From the NCBI RefSeq assembly GCF_029582805.1, contig NZ_JAKKUT010000002.1, positions 706,001 to 770,000 of the forward strand: a stretch of 64,000 nt of DNA. Reading direction: 5' to 3'. Numbering within the stretch: the first letter of the stretch is position 1; each line of letters starts with the position of its first letter. This stretch comes from Candidatus Synechococcus calcipolaris G9 (GTDB lineage: Bacteria > Cyanobacteriota > Cyanobacteriia > Thermosynechococcales > Thermosynechococcaceae). Positions 17,147 through 27,099 of the stretch are shown in pieces. The notes beneath the pieces are model-generated. The model was not told where the DNA came from. It saw nothing but the letters and a program-made list of their open reading frames with translations, and made no database searches. A program made the position numbers and the translations under genes.

Positions 17147-19165
17147 ATGAAAGTTAATTATTGGCTTATTCCACCGGTAGGGGCCCTTTTGGCTGGGGCG
17201 ATCGCCTTAGCTGCCTTACCGAATCGTCCCCGTGCCGCCCTAGTAATGAGTAGCTTGGGGGCCTTGGGGGGAGCCTATTTTACGGAGGCCTCCCGCCGAT
17301 CTCGGTCAGAGTTGAAGTCATCCAAGGATCTCAGTCAACTAACACTGGCGGTACAATCCCTAGAAACGAAGCTCAAAGAACAGGTAGATCAGCTTCACCA
17401 ACAACAACAGGAGCAACAGAGCCAAGTCAATGACTCCCTGGCAACCCTGGCCGAACACCACAGCCAATTAGCCCAGTCCGTCGGCCGCCTAGAGCAGCAA
17501 ATCCAGGCCCAACCCACCCCTAGCCTAGGGGGGCAAGCCGCAATTTTTTACGATATTGAAAATCTGATTAAGGGCTATGCCATCACCTTTGCCAATGTAA
17601 AGAAAATCTCCCTCCAGGCAATTCGGGACGAAGTGTGTAAAACCGACAAAATCAAACAAATCCTGGTTCAGCGGGCCTACGCCAATTGGAGTGCCCCCCG
17701 TTTAGACTCCATGCGTCGAGAAATGCACCAGATGGGCATTGAACCCGTGCAAGTTTTTGGTTTCTCCTACGAAAATCGCAAAAATGCCGCTGATATTCAG
17801 TTGGCCATTGATGTCACCAATATGATCGAGCAAAATCCCCTTATTGATACCTATGTCATTGTCTCTGGGGATGGGGGTTTTGGTTCCTTAGCCAAAAAAC
17901 TGCGCGAGTACGGCAAAACCGTGATTGGCTGTTCCTATACCGATGCCGCCGGCAAAAGTTTTCAGGCCATCTGTGATGCCTTTATTCATATTCAAGATCC
18001 CACCCTGCCCCCGGGCCAAGCCCTCCCCCCGGAGCCGCCCATTCTAACCTCGCCGAAGGATGCAAAAAAAGCAAAAAGTAATAAAGCTAATAGTAAAGTG
18101 ATGGGCGATCGCCCCCAGCGTTCTCAGCCCGAGCCACCAAAACTGCGGAATCAACGCCAGACCCGTAAGCGATCCTCCGCCCGCCATGGTTCGAGTTCAG
18201 GAGATTCCCATCCAAAGGCTCCAGAGAGTAGTGGTTCCCATCCCTCCCGGAATGATCATCTTGATGCAGATAATGCCCGTTTAGTCGAGGCGATCGCCAG
18301 AGTTTATTCCGACCACCCCGATGATGCCCTCACCAAAACCAAGGAAATCCTGGACTGGTATCGTCAAGATGAGATTTGCGGGCCCCGATTAGCCGCCCAG
18401 GGCCTCTACATCAAAAAAGTGCAGCAGGCCGTGGAATATCTAATTCCTGATTTTCAACCCCTGACCCTAGGCATGGTTCAATTTAGCGAATATATGCGCT
18501 ATGTCTGTCAGGATTCTCCCTTTTGTGTCGCCCGCGATCGCCATCAGTCCAATACCCCTAAACTGGCATTGCGGGATTCCCTGCCGACCCACTTCAAGCT
18601 GGAAGCCAATTTTAGTAAACGCCCCCTTCACCAACCCCAAACCTATCGGGGTATTTTAGCCAAAACTAACTTTTCGCCACCCATCCTAACCTCTAGTTTG
18701 GCCTTGAATTTTATTGCCAATTGGCTGATCAATCATCTCCAAGACTCCATGAATCGGGATGATCTCATTGAGCAAATGCTGTACCATGCCCCTGCCTCCG
18801 TGGGTCGGATCAGTCTTGAGCATGGCATCAAAAACTATATAGCAGCAGCAGTTCTGGTATCCAAGTCCCGCGAAATTAGTTTAAGTGGTGACTATATAAG
18901 CCCTCAACATATCCTTGACGATCTGAAAACCGCCCTTCAAGACCATTTAACACCGCCCCTGGCTAAAATCAATGAGTCCGTTAAAACCGAGATTATTGAT
19001 CAGCTTCTGGCACTGCCGGAGAATCCCTCGGAATTATCGATCCCTGGAGAAACTGAGGATACTAACAACAGCAGCAACGAAAATCCTGATAAAGTCCCTA
19101 CCCCTACCATGGCTGAAGCCCCAGGGGATGGGCCCAAAGATGGCGTTTGCGGAGATGAATCCTAG
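17147..19165 (+). CDS. Membrane-anchored NYN-domain (PIN-like) protein
   Basis: A 672-residue protein. Residues 1-45 form two short membrane segments, followed by a coiled coil rich in Gln (about 55-125). A NYN/LabA-like nuclease domain follows (about 130-285) with acidic residues in 'IFYDIENLIKGY', 'NAADIQLAIDVTN' and 'VIVSGDGGFGSL'. A basic low-complexity linker then leads to a C-terminal ~300 residues that may include OST-HTH/LOTUS-like RNA-binding modules. NYN domains are Mg-dependent RNases or RNA regulators. It lies 12 bases before uvrC and may share its transcript. Confidence 0.8.
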   Translation: MKVNYWLIPPVGALLAGAIALAALPNRPRAALVMSSLGALGGAYFTEASRRSRSELKSSKDLSQLTLAVQSLETKLKEQVDQLHQQQQEQQSQVNDSLATLAEHHSQLAQSVGRLEQQIQAQPTPSLGGQAAIFYDIENLIKGYAITFANVKKISLQAIRDEVCKTDKIKQILVQRAYANWSAPRLDSMRREMHQMGIEPVQVFGFSYENRKNAADIQLAIDVTNMIEQNPLIDTYVIVSGDGGFGSLAKKLREYGKTVIGCSYTDAAGKSFQAICDAFIHIQDPTLPPGQALPPEPPILTSPKDAKKAKSNKANSKVMGDRPQRSQPEPPKLRNQRQTRKRSSARHGSSSGDSHPKAPESSGSHPSRNDHLDADNARLVEAIARVYSDHPDDALTKTKEILDWYRQDEICGPRLAAQGLYIKKVQQAVEYLIPDFQPLTLGMVQFSEYMRYVCQDSPFCVARDRHQSNTPKLALRDSLPTHFKLEANFSKRPLHQPQTYRGILAKTNFSPPILTSSLALNFIANWLINHLQDSMNRDDLIEQMLYHAPASVGRISLEHGIKNYIAAAVLVSKSREISLSGDYISPQHILDDLKTALQDHLTPPLAKINESVKTEIIDQLLALPENPSELSIPGETEDTNNSSNENPDKVPTPTMAEAPGDGPKDGVCGDES

Positions 19166-19177
19166 TCCCTTGCCCCT

Positions 19178-21055
19178 ATGGTTGAACCCCTGCTCAAGGA
19201 TCCCGATCGCCTAGGGGCCCGACTCAAGGAACTACCCAGTTCACCGGGGGTTTACTTACTGCGGGATAAAACCGATCAAATTTTATATATCGGTAAGTCA
19301 AAGCGACTGCGATCTCGGGTGCGTTCCTATTTTCGCGAGTCCGCTAGTTTGGGGCCACGCCTGGAACTCATGGTCTATCAAGTGGCTGACATTGAGTTTA
19401 TTGTCACCGATACGGAAGCCGAAGCCCTGGCCTTAGAAGCTAACCTAATTAAGCAGCACCAACCCCATTTTAATGTCCTGCTCAAGGATGATAAAAAGTA
19501 CCCCTACCTGTGCATTACCTGGTCTGAAACCTATCCCCGTATTTTCATTACCCGGAAACGGCGGATGGCAGCGGCCCGCGATCGCTACTATGGCCCCTAT
19601 GTCGATACGCGGCTATTGCGGCAAACCCTGGCCCTGGTTAAGCGTCTATTTCCCCTCCGCCAACGCCCCCAACCCCTCTTCAAGGATCGCCCCTGCTTAA
19701 ACTACGATTTAGGTCGCTGTCCTGGGGTCTGTCAAAAACGCATCAGCCCCGAAGACTACCGAAAAATTTTGAATAAGGTAGCCATGATCTTCCAAGGGCG
19801 CACGGGGGAACTCATCGAAACCCTCAGTCAACAAATGCAGCAAGCAGCGGCCAAGCTCAACTTTGAACAGGCGGCACGACTGCGGGATCAAATTGCCGGT
19901 TTGCATTACTTGGGGGCGGATCAAAAGGTATCCCTGCCCGATGATACGGTTTCGCGGGATGCCATTGCCCTAGCCGCCGATGAGCACCATGCCTGTGTTC
20001 AGTTATTTCAAATTCGCGCCGGCCGCCTAGTGGGGCGTTTAGCCTTTACCGCCGATGCCCAGGCGGCCCATCCTGGATTAATTCTCCAACGGGTGCTAGA
20101 GTCCCACTACGCCCAAGCGGATCCCGTGGAAATTCCCGCAGAAATTTTAGTCCAGGTACCGTTGCCCGAATCCGAGTTATTAGAGGACTACCTGAGTCAA
20201 ACCAAGGGTCGAAAAGTTTCTATTTTGGTTCCCCAACGTCAGCTGAAAGCGGATCTCATTGATATGGTGGCGCGGAATGCCGAACACGAACTGACCCGGA
20301 TTCAAAACGTGGGCGATCGCACCCAAGGGGCCCTGCGAGATCTGGCGGAAATTTTAGATCTGGCCGACATGCCCCACCGCATTGAGGGCTACGATATTTC
20401 CCATATTCAGGGGGCCGATGCCGTAGCCTCTCGGGTTGTTTTTATCGATGGCTTGCCCGCCAAACATCACTATCGTCACTATAAAATCCGCAACCCAGAG
20501 GTGAAAACCGGCCATTCCGATGACTTTGCCAGCCTTGCGGAAGTCCTGCAACGCCGCTTCCGCCGCTATACCACGGACCCCAACCTACAACGCCACGGCA
20601 ACGAGGACTGGCCCGATCTGATTATGATTGATGGGGGGAAGGGGCAACTCTCCGCCGTCACCACCGCCCTAGCAGACTCAGGGATTCTGGAAGATCTAAC
20701 GATCATTAGTTTAGCCAAGCAACGGGAAGAGATTTTTATTCCAAACCTTGGCCACCCCTTGCCCACGGATCCGGAACAGCCTGGGGTACAGCTTCTCCGC
20801 CGCCTCCGAGATGAAGCCCATCGCTTTGCCCTGAATTTCCATCGCCAAAAACGCAACGAACGGATGCGCCGATCCCGCTTAGACGAGATTCCGGGTCTGG
20901 GCCATCAACGCCAAAAAGAACTTTTAGCCACCTTTCGCTCCATCGACTACATTCGCATGGCTACCCCGGAGCAATTGGCCACGGTACCGGGGGTAGGGCC
21001 GCGCCTTGCCGCCCAAATTTATGAGTATTTCCATCCCGATAGTGTCCCTAGGTAA
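19178..21055 (+). CDS. uvrC: Excinuclease ABC subunit C (UvrC)
   Basis: A 625-residue nucleotide-excision-repair nuclease that makes both incisions around UvrAB-marked lesions. It shows the N-terminal GIY-YIG domain ([20 protein letters not shown]), the cysteine-bearing [13 protein letters not shown] segment, a UvrB-binding UVR motif ([17 protein letters not shown]), the RNase H-like C-terminal nuclease ([31 protein letters not shown]) and two helix-hairpin-helix motifs at the end. Length is normal. Confidence 0.97.
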   Translation: MVEPLLKDPDRLGARLKELPSSPGVYLLRDKTDQILYIGKSKRLRSRVRSYFRESASLGPRLELMVYQVADIEFIVTDTEAEALALEANLIKQHQPHFNVLLKDDKKYPYLCITWSETYPRIFITRKRRMAAARDRYYGPYVDTRLLRQTLALVKRLFPLRQRPQPLFKDRPCLNYDLGRCPGVCQKRISPEDYRKILNKVAMIFQGRTGELIETLSQQMQQAAAKLNFEQAARLRDQIAGLHYLGADQKVSLPDDTVSRDAIALAADEHHACVQLFQIRAGRLVGRLAFTADAQAAHPGLILQRVLESHYAQADPVEIPAEILVQVPLPESELLEDYLSQTKGRKVSILVPQRQLKADLIDMVARNAEHELTRIQNVGDRTQGALRDLAEILDLADMPHRIEGYDISHIQGADAVASRVVFIDGLPAKHHYRHYKIRNPEVKTGHSDDFASLAEVLQRRFRRYTTDPNLQRHGNEDWPDLIMIDGGKGQLSAVTTALADSGILEDLTIISLAKQREEIFIPNLGHPLPTDPEQPGVQLLRRLRDEAHRFALNFHRQKRNERMRRSRLDEIPGLGHQRQKELLATFRSIDYIRMATPEQLATVPGVGPRLAAQIYEYFHPDSVPR

Positions 21056-21108
21056 AAATGCTGGCACAATGGTAACTATGTTTTATTTCTCAAGTCTGAC
21101 TAGCCACC

Positions 21109-21429
21109 ATGGATAGTAAAAACCTACTGCAACAACTGCTCCTGCTGGGTGTGGGTACAACGTCCTTGGTCGCAGATAAGTTACGCCAAGTCACCGATCA
21201 GTGGGTGAAAGAGGGTCGTATCAATGCCGATCAAGCGAAAACCATGGTGGATGAAATTCTCGAGAACTTGCGGGATGATGCCTCTAGCCTGGATGATGCC
21301 GTACAGCGACAAATGAAACAATTTTTAGAGGATTTAGGGGTTCCCCGCCAGTCTGAATTGGATGAATTGCGTGGCCGTATCGATCGCCTAGAGCGGGAAT
21401 TACGGGAGTTAAAAAATCGTTCATGGTAA
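21109..21429 (+). CDS. Phasin-like small helical protein
   Basis: A 106-residue helical protein: 'LLQQLLLLGVGTTSLVADKL', then 'EGRINADQAKTMVDEIL', and a C-terminal leucine-zipper coiled coil (LDELRGRIDRLERELRELK). This matches the PhaF/PhaI-type phasin-like family widespread in cyanobacteria, whose role outside PHA granules is unclear. Its last codons overlap the start of the downstream FKBP gene by 7 bases, showing coupling. Confidence 0.75.
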   Translation: MDSKNLLQQLLLLGVGTTSLVADKLRQVTDQWVKEGRINADQAKTMVDEILENLRDDASSLDDAVQRQMKQFLEDLGVPRQSELDELRGRIDRLERELRELKNRSW

Positions 21430-21956
21430 AAGGGAGGAAATTCTTGTCTAGTATTCTCATTAGTCTTGGGGTTGTCATTGCCTGCGTCATGGTCTTGGTG
21501 GCCACCCAGTTAATCAATCCCCAGCCACCGACGGCGATCGCCGAAACGGTAACACCGGTAACGACCCTGGAAACTCCCATGGATGGAAACTCTGCCATGA
21601 CAGACCTAACACCTGAGTACATCACCACAAGCTCCGGTTTGCAGTATCAAGATATGGTGGTCGGTACAGGGGCCCAACCCAAAAAGGGAGATACGGTGAC
21701 AGTGCATTATACGGGCACGCTTACCAATGGCAAAGTGTTTGATAGCTCCCGAGATCGCGGTCAACCCCTCCAGTTCCGCATTGGTGTCGGGCAGGTGATC
21801 AAGGGTTGGGATGAAGGAGTAATGTCCATGCAAATAGGTGGTCGACGCAAGCTAGTCATTCCCCCAGATTTAGCCTATGGTTCCCGTTCCGTTGGCGGGG
21901 TAATTCCGGCAAACTCCACCTTGGTTTTTGACGTGGAACTGCTCGGAGTGCAGTAA
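21423..21956 (+). CDS. FKBP-type peptidyl-prolyl isomerase, exported
   Basis: A 177-residue protein with an N-terminal hydrophobic signal/anchor (ISLGVVIACVMVLVATQLI). The C-terminal ~105 residues form an FKBP domain with the classic 'GDTVTVHYTGTLTNGKVFDS', 'GVGQVIKGWDEGV' and 'LVIPPDLAYGSRSVGGVIP' motifs. It probably works in the periplasm or thylakoid lumen as a folding catalyst. It overlaps the upstream phasin-like gene. Confidence 0.93.
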   Translation: MVKGRKFLSSILISLGVVIACVMVLVATQLINPQPPTAIAETVTPVTTLETPMDGNSAMTDLTPEYITTSSGLQYQDMVVGTGAQPKKGDTVTVHYTGTLTNGKVFDSSRDRGQPLQFRIGVGQVIKGWDEGVMSMQIGGRRKLVIPPDLAYGSRSVGGVIPANSTLVFDVELLGVQ

Positions 21957-21972
21957 AGGGCAATCATCAACT

Positions 21973-22764
21973 ATGGCCGCCCCGATCCATATCGTCCAAA
22001 TTTCAGATCTCCACTTATTTGGCGATCGCCATGGCCAGCTTTTAGGTCTGGAGACGGCGGCCTCCTTTCAGGGAGTCTTGCAACAAATTAAAGAGTTATA
22101 TCCCCTCCCGGATCTCTTTTTACTGACGGGGGATTTAGCCCAGGATCACAGTGCCGCTGCCTATCGATATCTTTGGCAATGCTTAAGTCCGTTTCAGCGT
22201 CCAACCTACTGGATTCCCGGCAATCATGATGATATTAGCCTCATGGGAGTTGAACTCACCCAGTCCCCCTTTAATTCCCTTAAGTCCTTTACCGTGGGCG
22301 ACTGGCGTATCCTGTTGCTCAACTCCCAGGTCACGGGTTCAGTCTATGGTCAACTTTCCCCAGCAACCCTAGGGCAATTAGCCCAGGATTTAGGTCAAGC
22401 TCCTGATCAACCAACACTGCTGGCCCTTCATCACCCCCCCTTCCAGGTCGGGGCCCATTGGTTAGATGGGAGTCGGCTGCGAAACCCGGAGGAGTTGTTT
22501 GCCCTCCTGGATCAGCACCCCCAGGTGAAGCTGGTTATTTTTGGCCATATTCATCAAGCCTTTCATCACCAACGCCATGGAGTTCATTACTTTGGTACTC
22601 CGTCAACCTGTATCCAGTTTCGTCCCCAGAGCAACGACTTTTCCCTAGATACCTGTGACCCTGGCTTTCGCCAACTCTGGTTATTTGCCGATGGCCGGTT
22701 TGAAACCGAGATCACTCGAGTACCCATGGCGTTAAGTATGGATCGCACCGCAACCGGATATTAA
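21973..22764 (+). CDS. CpdA-like metallophosphoesterase
   Basis: A 263-residue calcineurin-like phosphoesterase with the full metal-binding set: 'QISDLHLFG' (D, H), 'LLTGDLAQD' (GD), 'PGNHDD' (GNHD), 'LALHHPPF' and 'IFGHIHQAF' (GHIH). This matches the class III cyclic nucleotide phosphodiesterase CpdA, which hydrolyses 3',5'-cAMP; the true substrate here is unproven. The ATG at 21973 is chosen because the upstream extension lies inside the FKBP gene. The FHA-PrsW gene follows after 5 bases. Confidence 0.88.
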   Translation: MAAPIHIVQISDLHLFGDRHGQLLGLETAASFQGVLQQIKELYPLPDLFLLTGDLAQDHSAAAYRYLWQCLSPFQRPTYWIPGNHDDISLMGVELTQSPFNSLKSFTVGDWRILLLNSQVTGSVYGQLSPATLGQLAQDLGQAPDQPTLLALHHPPFQVGAHWLDGSRLRNPEELFALLDQHPQVKLVIFGHIHQAFHHQRHGVHYFGTPSTCIQFRPQSNDFSLDTCDPGFRQLWLFADGRFETEITRVPMALSMDRTATGY

Positions 22765-22769
22765 AAAAA

Positions 22770-24044
22770 ATGCAATATACCGGTGTACTGCGACAAGTCA
22801 CACCTGAGTCCGGTCAATATGGGCTGACCTTAACCGAAGATACCCTCATCGGCCGAGACCCTAGTACCTGTCAAATTGTCCTGACATCCGATCGCTATGG
22901 TTCCGTCTCCCGTCATCATGTGCGCCTCCATCCGGAAACGGCAGATCAACAATACCCCACCTGGCGAATTACGGATTTAGGTAGCGTGAATGGCACATTT
23001 ATTAATGGTGAACGTTTAGAGGGATCACGGGTATTACAGGGGGGCGATCGCATCCATTTGGGACTTCAGGGGCCAGAATTTATCCTGGAATATTTGCCCT
23101 TAACCTATGTGATCCAGGGATCGGAATCTACGGCTGGGGCGGGACTGACCTTGACTCAACTCCTGCCCATTCTTGCCATTGGCCAAGACTGGGTGCGTAA
23201 AGCCTACTTGCTTCCTGGGATTGTCACGGTGTTAGCCGTGATTTTACTGTTTGCCACCACGGGACAGGGGGCAGCCTTTAAGGTGATTTTAGCCGTCTAT
23301 TTAGGCAGTGCGGGGTATTACTTTATCTACGAACTGTGCGGTAAGCGCAAGCCCTGGTGGGTCTTAATGGGTAGCCTCGGCTTGGAAATGGTGATCTTGA
23401 TCAGTCCCCTTTTACCCCTATTTATTTTTATCTTTCGAGATCTGTTACCGGGTCAGATACCACCAGGGGAAAACCGTTTTTTAGCTCAACTGGTGCGACA
23501 TTTTTTTGGTTCGGGATTGATGGAAGAGTTGCTGAAGGTATTGCCGGTTTTTGTTGCCTATGGTCTTGGGCGGTGGTTGCGATCGCCCTGGCGGCAAAAA
23601 ATTGGCGTATGGGAACCCTTGGATGGCATTCTCTTAGGATCAGCCGCGGCTTTGGGCTTTACCTGGATGGAAACCCTGGGGCAGTATGTGCCCAATATTG
23701 CCGGGGAAATGGGTGATTTAACAGGGCTACAGGTACTCATTCCCCGCGTGTTGGGGTCTTTAGCGGGTCACATGGCCTATACGGGGTACTTTGGCTATTG
23801 CATTGGTTTAAGTGTGCTTTATCCCCGGCAACGCTATCCTATTCTGCTGGTGGGTTGGGGTGTGGCCGCCCTTCTCCATGCCCTGTGGAATGCGTCATCC
23901 GTGAGCTTTGGCCCCTCAGGACTGGTCATTGTCGGGATTTTATCCTATGTATTTTTGACCGCTGCTATCCTAAAGGCTCGGCAGTTATCACCCACGCGAT
24001 CGCAAAACTTTGCTACCCGATTTTATGGTTATCAACAACGTTAA
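22770..24044 (+). CDS. FHA domain fused to PrsW-family intramembrane protease
   Basis: A 424-residue protein. Residues ~1-105 form a forkhead-associated domain ('LIGRDPSTCQIVL', 'VSRHHVRLH', 'LGSVNGTFINGERL'), which binds phosphothreonine peptides. The rest is an integral membrane domain of about eight helices carrying PrsW/CAAX-like motifs: 'EELLKVLPVFVA' (the EE pair), 'GILLGSAAALGFTWMET', 'AGHMAYTGYFGY' and 'LLHALWNASS'. PrsW cleaves anti-sigma factors in Bacillus. Here cleavage could be gated by phosphorylation, which is inference. Confidence 0.88.
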   Translation: MQYTGVLRQVTPESGQYGLTLTEDTLIGRDPSTCQIVLTSDRYGSVSRHHVRLHPETADQQYPTWRITDLGSVNGTFINGERLEGSRVLQGGDRIHLGLQGPEFILEYLPLTYVIQGSESTAGAGLTLTQLLPILAIGQDWVRKAYLLPGIVTVLAVILLFATTGQGAAFKVILAVYLGSAGYYFIYELCGKRKPWWVLMGSLGLEMVILISPLLPLFIFIFRDLLPGQIPPGENRFLAQLVRHFFGSGLMEELLKVLPVFVAYGLGRWLRSPWRQKIGVWEPLDGILLGSAAALGFTWMETLGQYVPNIAGEMGDLTGLQVLIPRVLGSLAGHMAYTGYFGYCIGLSVLYPRQRYPILLVGWGVAALLHALWNASSVSFGPSGLVIVGILSYVFLTAAILKARQLSPTRSQNFATRFYGYQQR

Positions 24045-24056
24045 CGTTAAGGTGTA

Positions 24057-25109
24057 ATGATGCAGGCAGCAGTGCTATACGGCAAAGAAGATGTCCGTTT
24101 GGAAACCTTGGCGGATCCAATCCCGGCAGCGGGTGAAATCGTTATACAGGTACAGGCCGCAACCACCTGTGGCACCGATCTAAAGGTTTGGCGGCGGGGT
24201 GGCCATGCACGAATGCTGACACCACCGATTCTGTTTGGTCACGAAGCAGCGGGCACGATCGTTGCCCTTGGCAAAGGGGTTGAAGGCTGGCAGATCGGCG
24301 ATCGCGTCGTTGCCAATAATTCGGCTCCCTGTGGTCACTGTTTCTATTGCCAGCGTCAAGAATATTCCCTTTGCCCCAATTTAGAATTTAACAATGGCAC
24401 CTTTGCCGAATACCTGAAAATTCCGGCATCCATCGTCACCCGCAACCTATTGCCTATTCCTGAGGATCTATCCTACGACCTTGCTTCCCTGACCGAACCC
24501 CTGGCCTGCGTTCTCCACGGCATTGCCCGATCGGGATTTCAACCGGAGCAGGTTCATACCTGGCCCAGTCCACCCCAGATTGTAGTCATTGGGGATGGGG
24601 CCATTGGCCTGATGTTTGTGGGGGTTTTAGCCCAACGGGGGGCGGAGGTGATTGTTTTTGGGGGGTCTGATCAACGCCTAGCGATCGCCCAAATCTATGG
24701 AGCTAAGGCCACCTTTAATCACCATACCTGTGGAGAGATGGCAGCCCTTGTCCGGGAACTCACCGATGGACGGGGGGCCGATGTAGTCATTGAAGCCACA
24801 GGCGTACCCACGGTCTGGGAGCGGGCGATCGCCTGTGGTCGCCCCGGTGCAACGATTAATCTGTTTGGTGGCTGTCCCCGCGATACCCAAATCAGGGTAA
24901 ACACCGAACAACTCCACTACAATGAGCTAACTCTCAAAGGCGTGTTCCATAATACCCCCCAGTTTGTGCGCGAAAGCTTAGAATTTATTTCCAAGCGGAT
25001 ACTCCCCCTCGAACACCTGATTACGGGTATGGCCTCCCTAGGGGATATTGAATCGGTTTTACAAGCAATGAAAGCCCGCCAAGCCATTAAAGTTGCCCTC
25101 CACCCCTAG
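24057..25109 (+). CDS. Zinc-dependent medium-chain alcohol dehydrogenase
   Basis: A 350-residue MDR-family dehydrogenase. Catalytic zinc ligands are seen in 'TTCGTDLKVW' and 'FGHEAAGTIV'. The structural zinc lobe is 'CGHCFYCQRQEYSLC', and the NAD(P) fold is 'IVVIGDGAIGLMFVGVLAQ'. The overall pattern is closest to the polyol/threonine dehydrogenase branch, but the substrate cannot be told. It follows the FHA-PrsW gene by 12 bases. Two adjacent ATGs (24057, 24060) are equally possible starts. Confidence 0.88.
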   Translation: MMQAAVLYGKEDVRLETLADPIPAAGEIVIQVQAATTCGTDLKVWRRGGHARMLTPPILFGHEAAGTIVALGKGVEGWQIGDRVVANNSAPCGHCFYCQRQEYSLCPNLEFNNGTFAEYLKIPASIVTRNLLPIPEDLSYDLASLTEPLACVLHGIARSGFQPEQVHTWPSPPQIVVIGDGAIGLMFVGVLAQRGAEVIVFGGSDQRLAIAQIYGAKATFNHHTCGEMAALVRELTDGRGADVVIEATGVPTVWERAIACGRPGATINLFGGCPRDTQIRVNTEQLHYNELTLKGVFHNTPQFVRESLEFISKRILPLEHLITGMASLGDIESVLQAMKARQAIKVALHP

Positions 25110-25257
25110 GAAACAGGGGAATTAGGGAACAAAATTGCCCCCTGTCGGTGTCAAAGATCACGATGGGTTCCTGATGTTGATCTTTCCCAAATAGAATTGC
25201 GATCCTCTACTATGGGGGTGAATGAATTGATGATTACTGTTTTGTGAGGATAGCCCC

Positions 25258-26148
25258 ATGACACGCTGGTTAAGTGGCGTATTAGGTTTAACCATGGCAA
25301 CCGCTGCCATTGTTGCCCCTAGCCCAGTCTCCGCCGCCATGAGTGGTGAACAAATTAATGAGGTGGCCCGGAATATTACGGTGCTGATTTCCGGCAAAGA
25401 CTCCCATGGTTCCGGTTCGATTATTTCCCGCTCTGGATCCACCTACTACGTTCTAACTGCCAAGCATGTGGTGAGTGTCAAGGATGACTATCGTATTGTC
25501 ACCATTGATCAAAAAGCCCACCCCATAGACTTCAGCAAAATTAAATTCTTGCCGGACAAGGATTTAGCTATCATTGAATTTACCAGTGATGAAAACTATA
25601 AAGTGGCTACCTTAGCAAACTCCGATCTAGCCAGTGAAGGAGCCCAAGTTTTTATTTCCGGATGGCCCCAACCCGGTGGCACGGGGCAGTTAATTCGTCA
25701 GTTTACCGATGGTCGTATTTCCGGTTTTCTGATTGAACCCATTGAAGGCTACAAAATGGTCTACACCAATGTGACCCGACGGGGGATGAGTGGTGGCCCA
25801 GTCCTAGATGCCGGGGGGCGTGTTGTTGGAGTCCACGGTCTCGGTGACACCGAAGATCCCCTCTCCCTAGAACGGCAAGGGTTAAGTCCCGAAGCGGCCA
25901 CCAGTATTGCCAGTCTGATCAAGCCAGGCTTTAACTATGCCATCCCCATTAATACCTTTTTGACCAGTGCTCCCATGGCCGGCATATTTCTCTCCCTGGA
26001 TGTAGACAACAGCCCCGTCAAAGCCACTGAAACCCCGGTGGTGGTGACTCAGCAAACTGACAGTCGCGATCGCATTGATAACCTCGATAATGTTTTAAGG
26101 AATATTGATACCGGAACTCGCATTATTCGTCGTTTTCTACCGTTTTAG
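25258..26148 (+). CDS. Secreted trypsin-like serine protease
   Basis: A 296-residue protein with a signal peptide (cleavage near SPVSAA) and a chymotrypsin-fold domain. Candidate catalytic triad: His in 'VLTAKHVVSV', Asp in 'PDKDLAIIEF' and Ser in 'RRGMSGGPVLD'. There is no PDZ domain, unlike HtrA/Deg. A C-terminal tail ends in basic 'TRIIRRFLPF'. It is likely periplasmic. This kind of cyanobacterial S1 protease often lies beside DUF928-type secreted proteins, as it does here. Confidence 0.85.
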   Translation: MTRWLSGVLGLTMATAAIVAPSPVSAAMSGEQINEVARNITVLISGKDSHGSGSIISRSGSTYYVLTAKHVVSVKDDYRIVTIDQKAHPIDFSKIKFLPDKDLAIIEFTSDENYKVATLANSDLASEGAQVFISGWPQPGGTGQLIRQFTDGRISGFLIEPIEGYKMVYTNVTRRGMSGGPVLDAGGRVVGVHGLGDTEDPLSLERQGLSPEAATSIASLIKPGFNYAIPINTFLTSAPMAGIFLSLDVDNSPVKATETPVVVTQQTDSRDRIDNLDNVLRNIDTGTRIIRRFLPF

Positions 26149-26207
26149 CTCTCCCTGTGACCGATTGAATTTTGTCTTACGTCGTCGTCACGCCACGGAT
26201 AACTGTT

Positions 26208-26948
26208 ATGAAACCTAAGTTTTACTGGCAAACCCTTGCCTTACCCCTTGCCCTCTCTATCGTCAGTATGGGGGCGATCGCCGCCGCCTCTTGGGCTAAC
26301 TATCGGCCCCCCGCCAACCTGGGTAAACCGGGAAATCGTGAAGGGGCGGCCACCCGTTTAGCTCGACCCATGCTTTTGCGCGAAAGCACCACAGGAGGCG
26401 GTAGTTGCTTTACCGATCCCAGTCAAAAACTTACCGCCTTGGTTCCCCAAGATAATAATGGCCTGAGTAGCAATTTGACCCCCAGCCTCTATGGATTTAT
26501 TCCTGCCAATACGGGAGCGACCCTAGCCCTAGAGATCAAAGATGAAGCGGGTCAAATCCTCTATAAACAAAGCCGCACCGCCCCCACCCAAGCGGGTCTG
26601 ATCGCCTGGGAACTTGATGCAATCAACCCCTCCCCCCTTCAGTATGGCCAAGACTATCGTTGGCAGTTTACCCTCACCTGTCTCAGTGGCACCGAGGCCA
26701 TGACCACGGAAAGCTGGTTACGCCCCCAAGCCCTGAACCCACAGCAGGTCACTGAGATGAAGCAATCCCCGGATCAGGCCATGGCTTTTGCGGTGGCTGG
26801 GTACTGGTATGATGCCCTAGATCGTCTCGCCGAGGAACGTCAGGCCCAGCCTCAAAATGCGGACGTTACCCAAAAGTGGCAAAGTCTCCTACAGTCCCCC
26901 TCCGTGAAACTGCAAGGGATGGTCAATCAACCCCTGAATGCCTTCTAG
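26208..26948 (+). CDS. DUF928 secreted protein
   Basis: A 246-residue protein with a signal peptide (LALPLALSIVSMGAIAAA) and the DUF928 pattern: 'STTGGGSCFTDPSQKLTALV', 'GFIPANTGATLALEI', and 'YGQDYRWQFTLTC'. DUF928 proteins are cyanobacterial secreted proteins of unknown function, often encoded near CHAT or kinase genes. The ATG at 26208 is preferred over 26172 because it places the signal peptide at the N-terminus. Confidence 0.82.
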   Translation: MKPKFYWQTLALPLALSIVSMGAIAAASWANYRPPANLGKPGNREGAATRLARPMLLRESTTGGGSCFTDPSQKLTALVPQDNNGLSSNLTPSLYGFIPANTGATLALEIKDEAGQILYKQSRTAPTQAGLIAWELDAINPSPLQYGQDYRWQFTLTCLSGTEAMTTESWLRPQALNPQQVTEMKQSPDQAMAFAVAGYWYDALDRLAEERQAQPQNADVTQKWQSLLQSPSVKLQGMVNQPLNAF

Positions 26949-27099
26949 CCTGGCGGCCTCCTGGGATAATTACAGGCTATAACGGTAGAAAATATGCCCA
27001 GCATTCTCCCCTTGTCTCCGATTCTTGCCGATGGCCTTGACGATAGTGCCTCAGATCGTCCTACATAGTAAAAGGTAAACCTGAGGAGCAATTTTTTTA

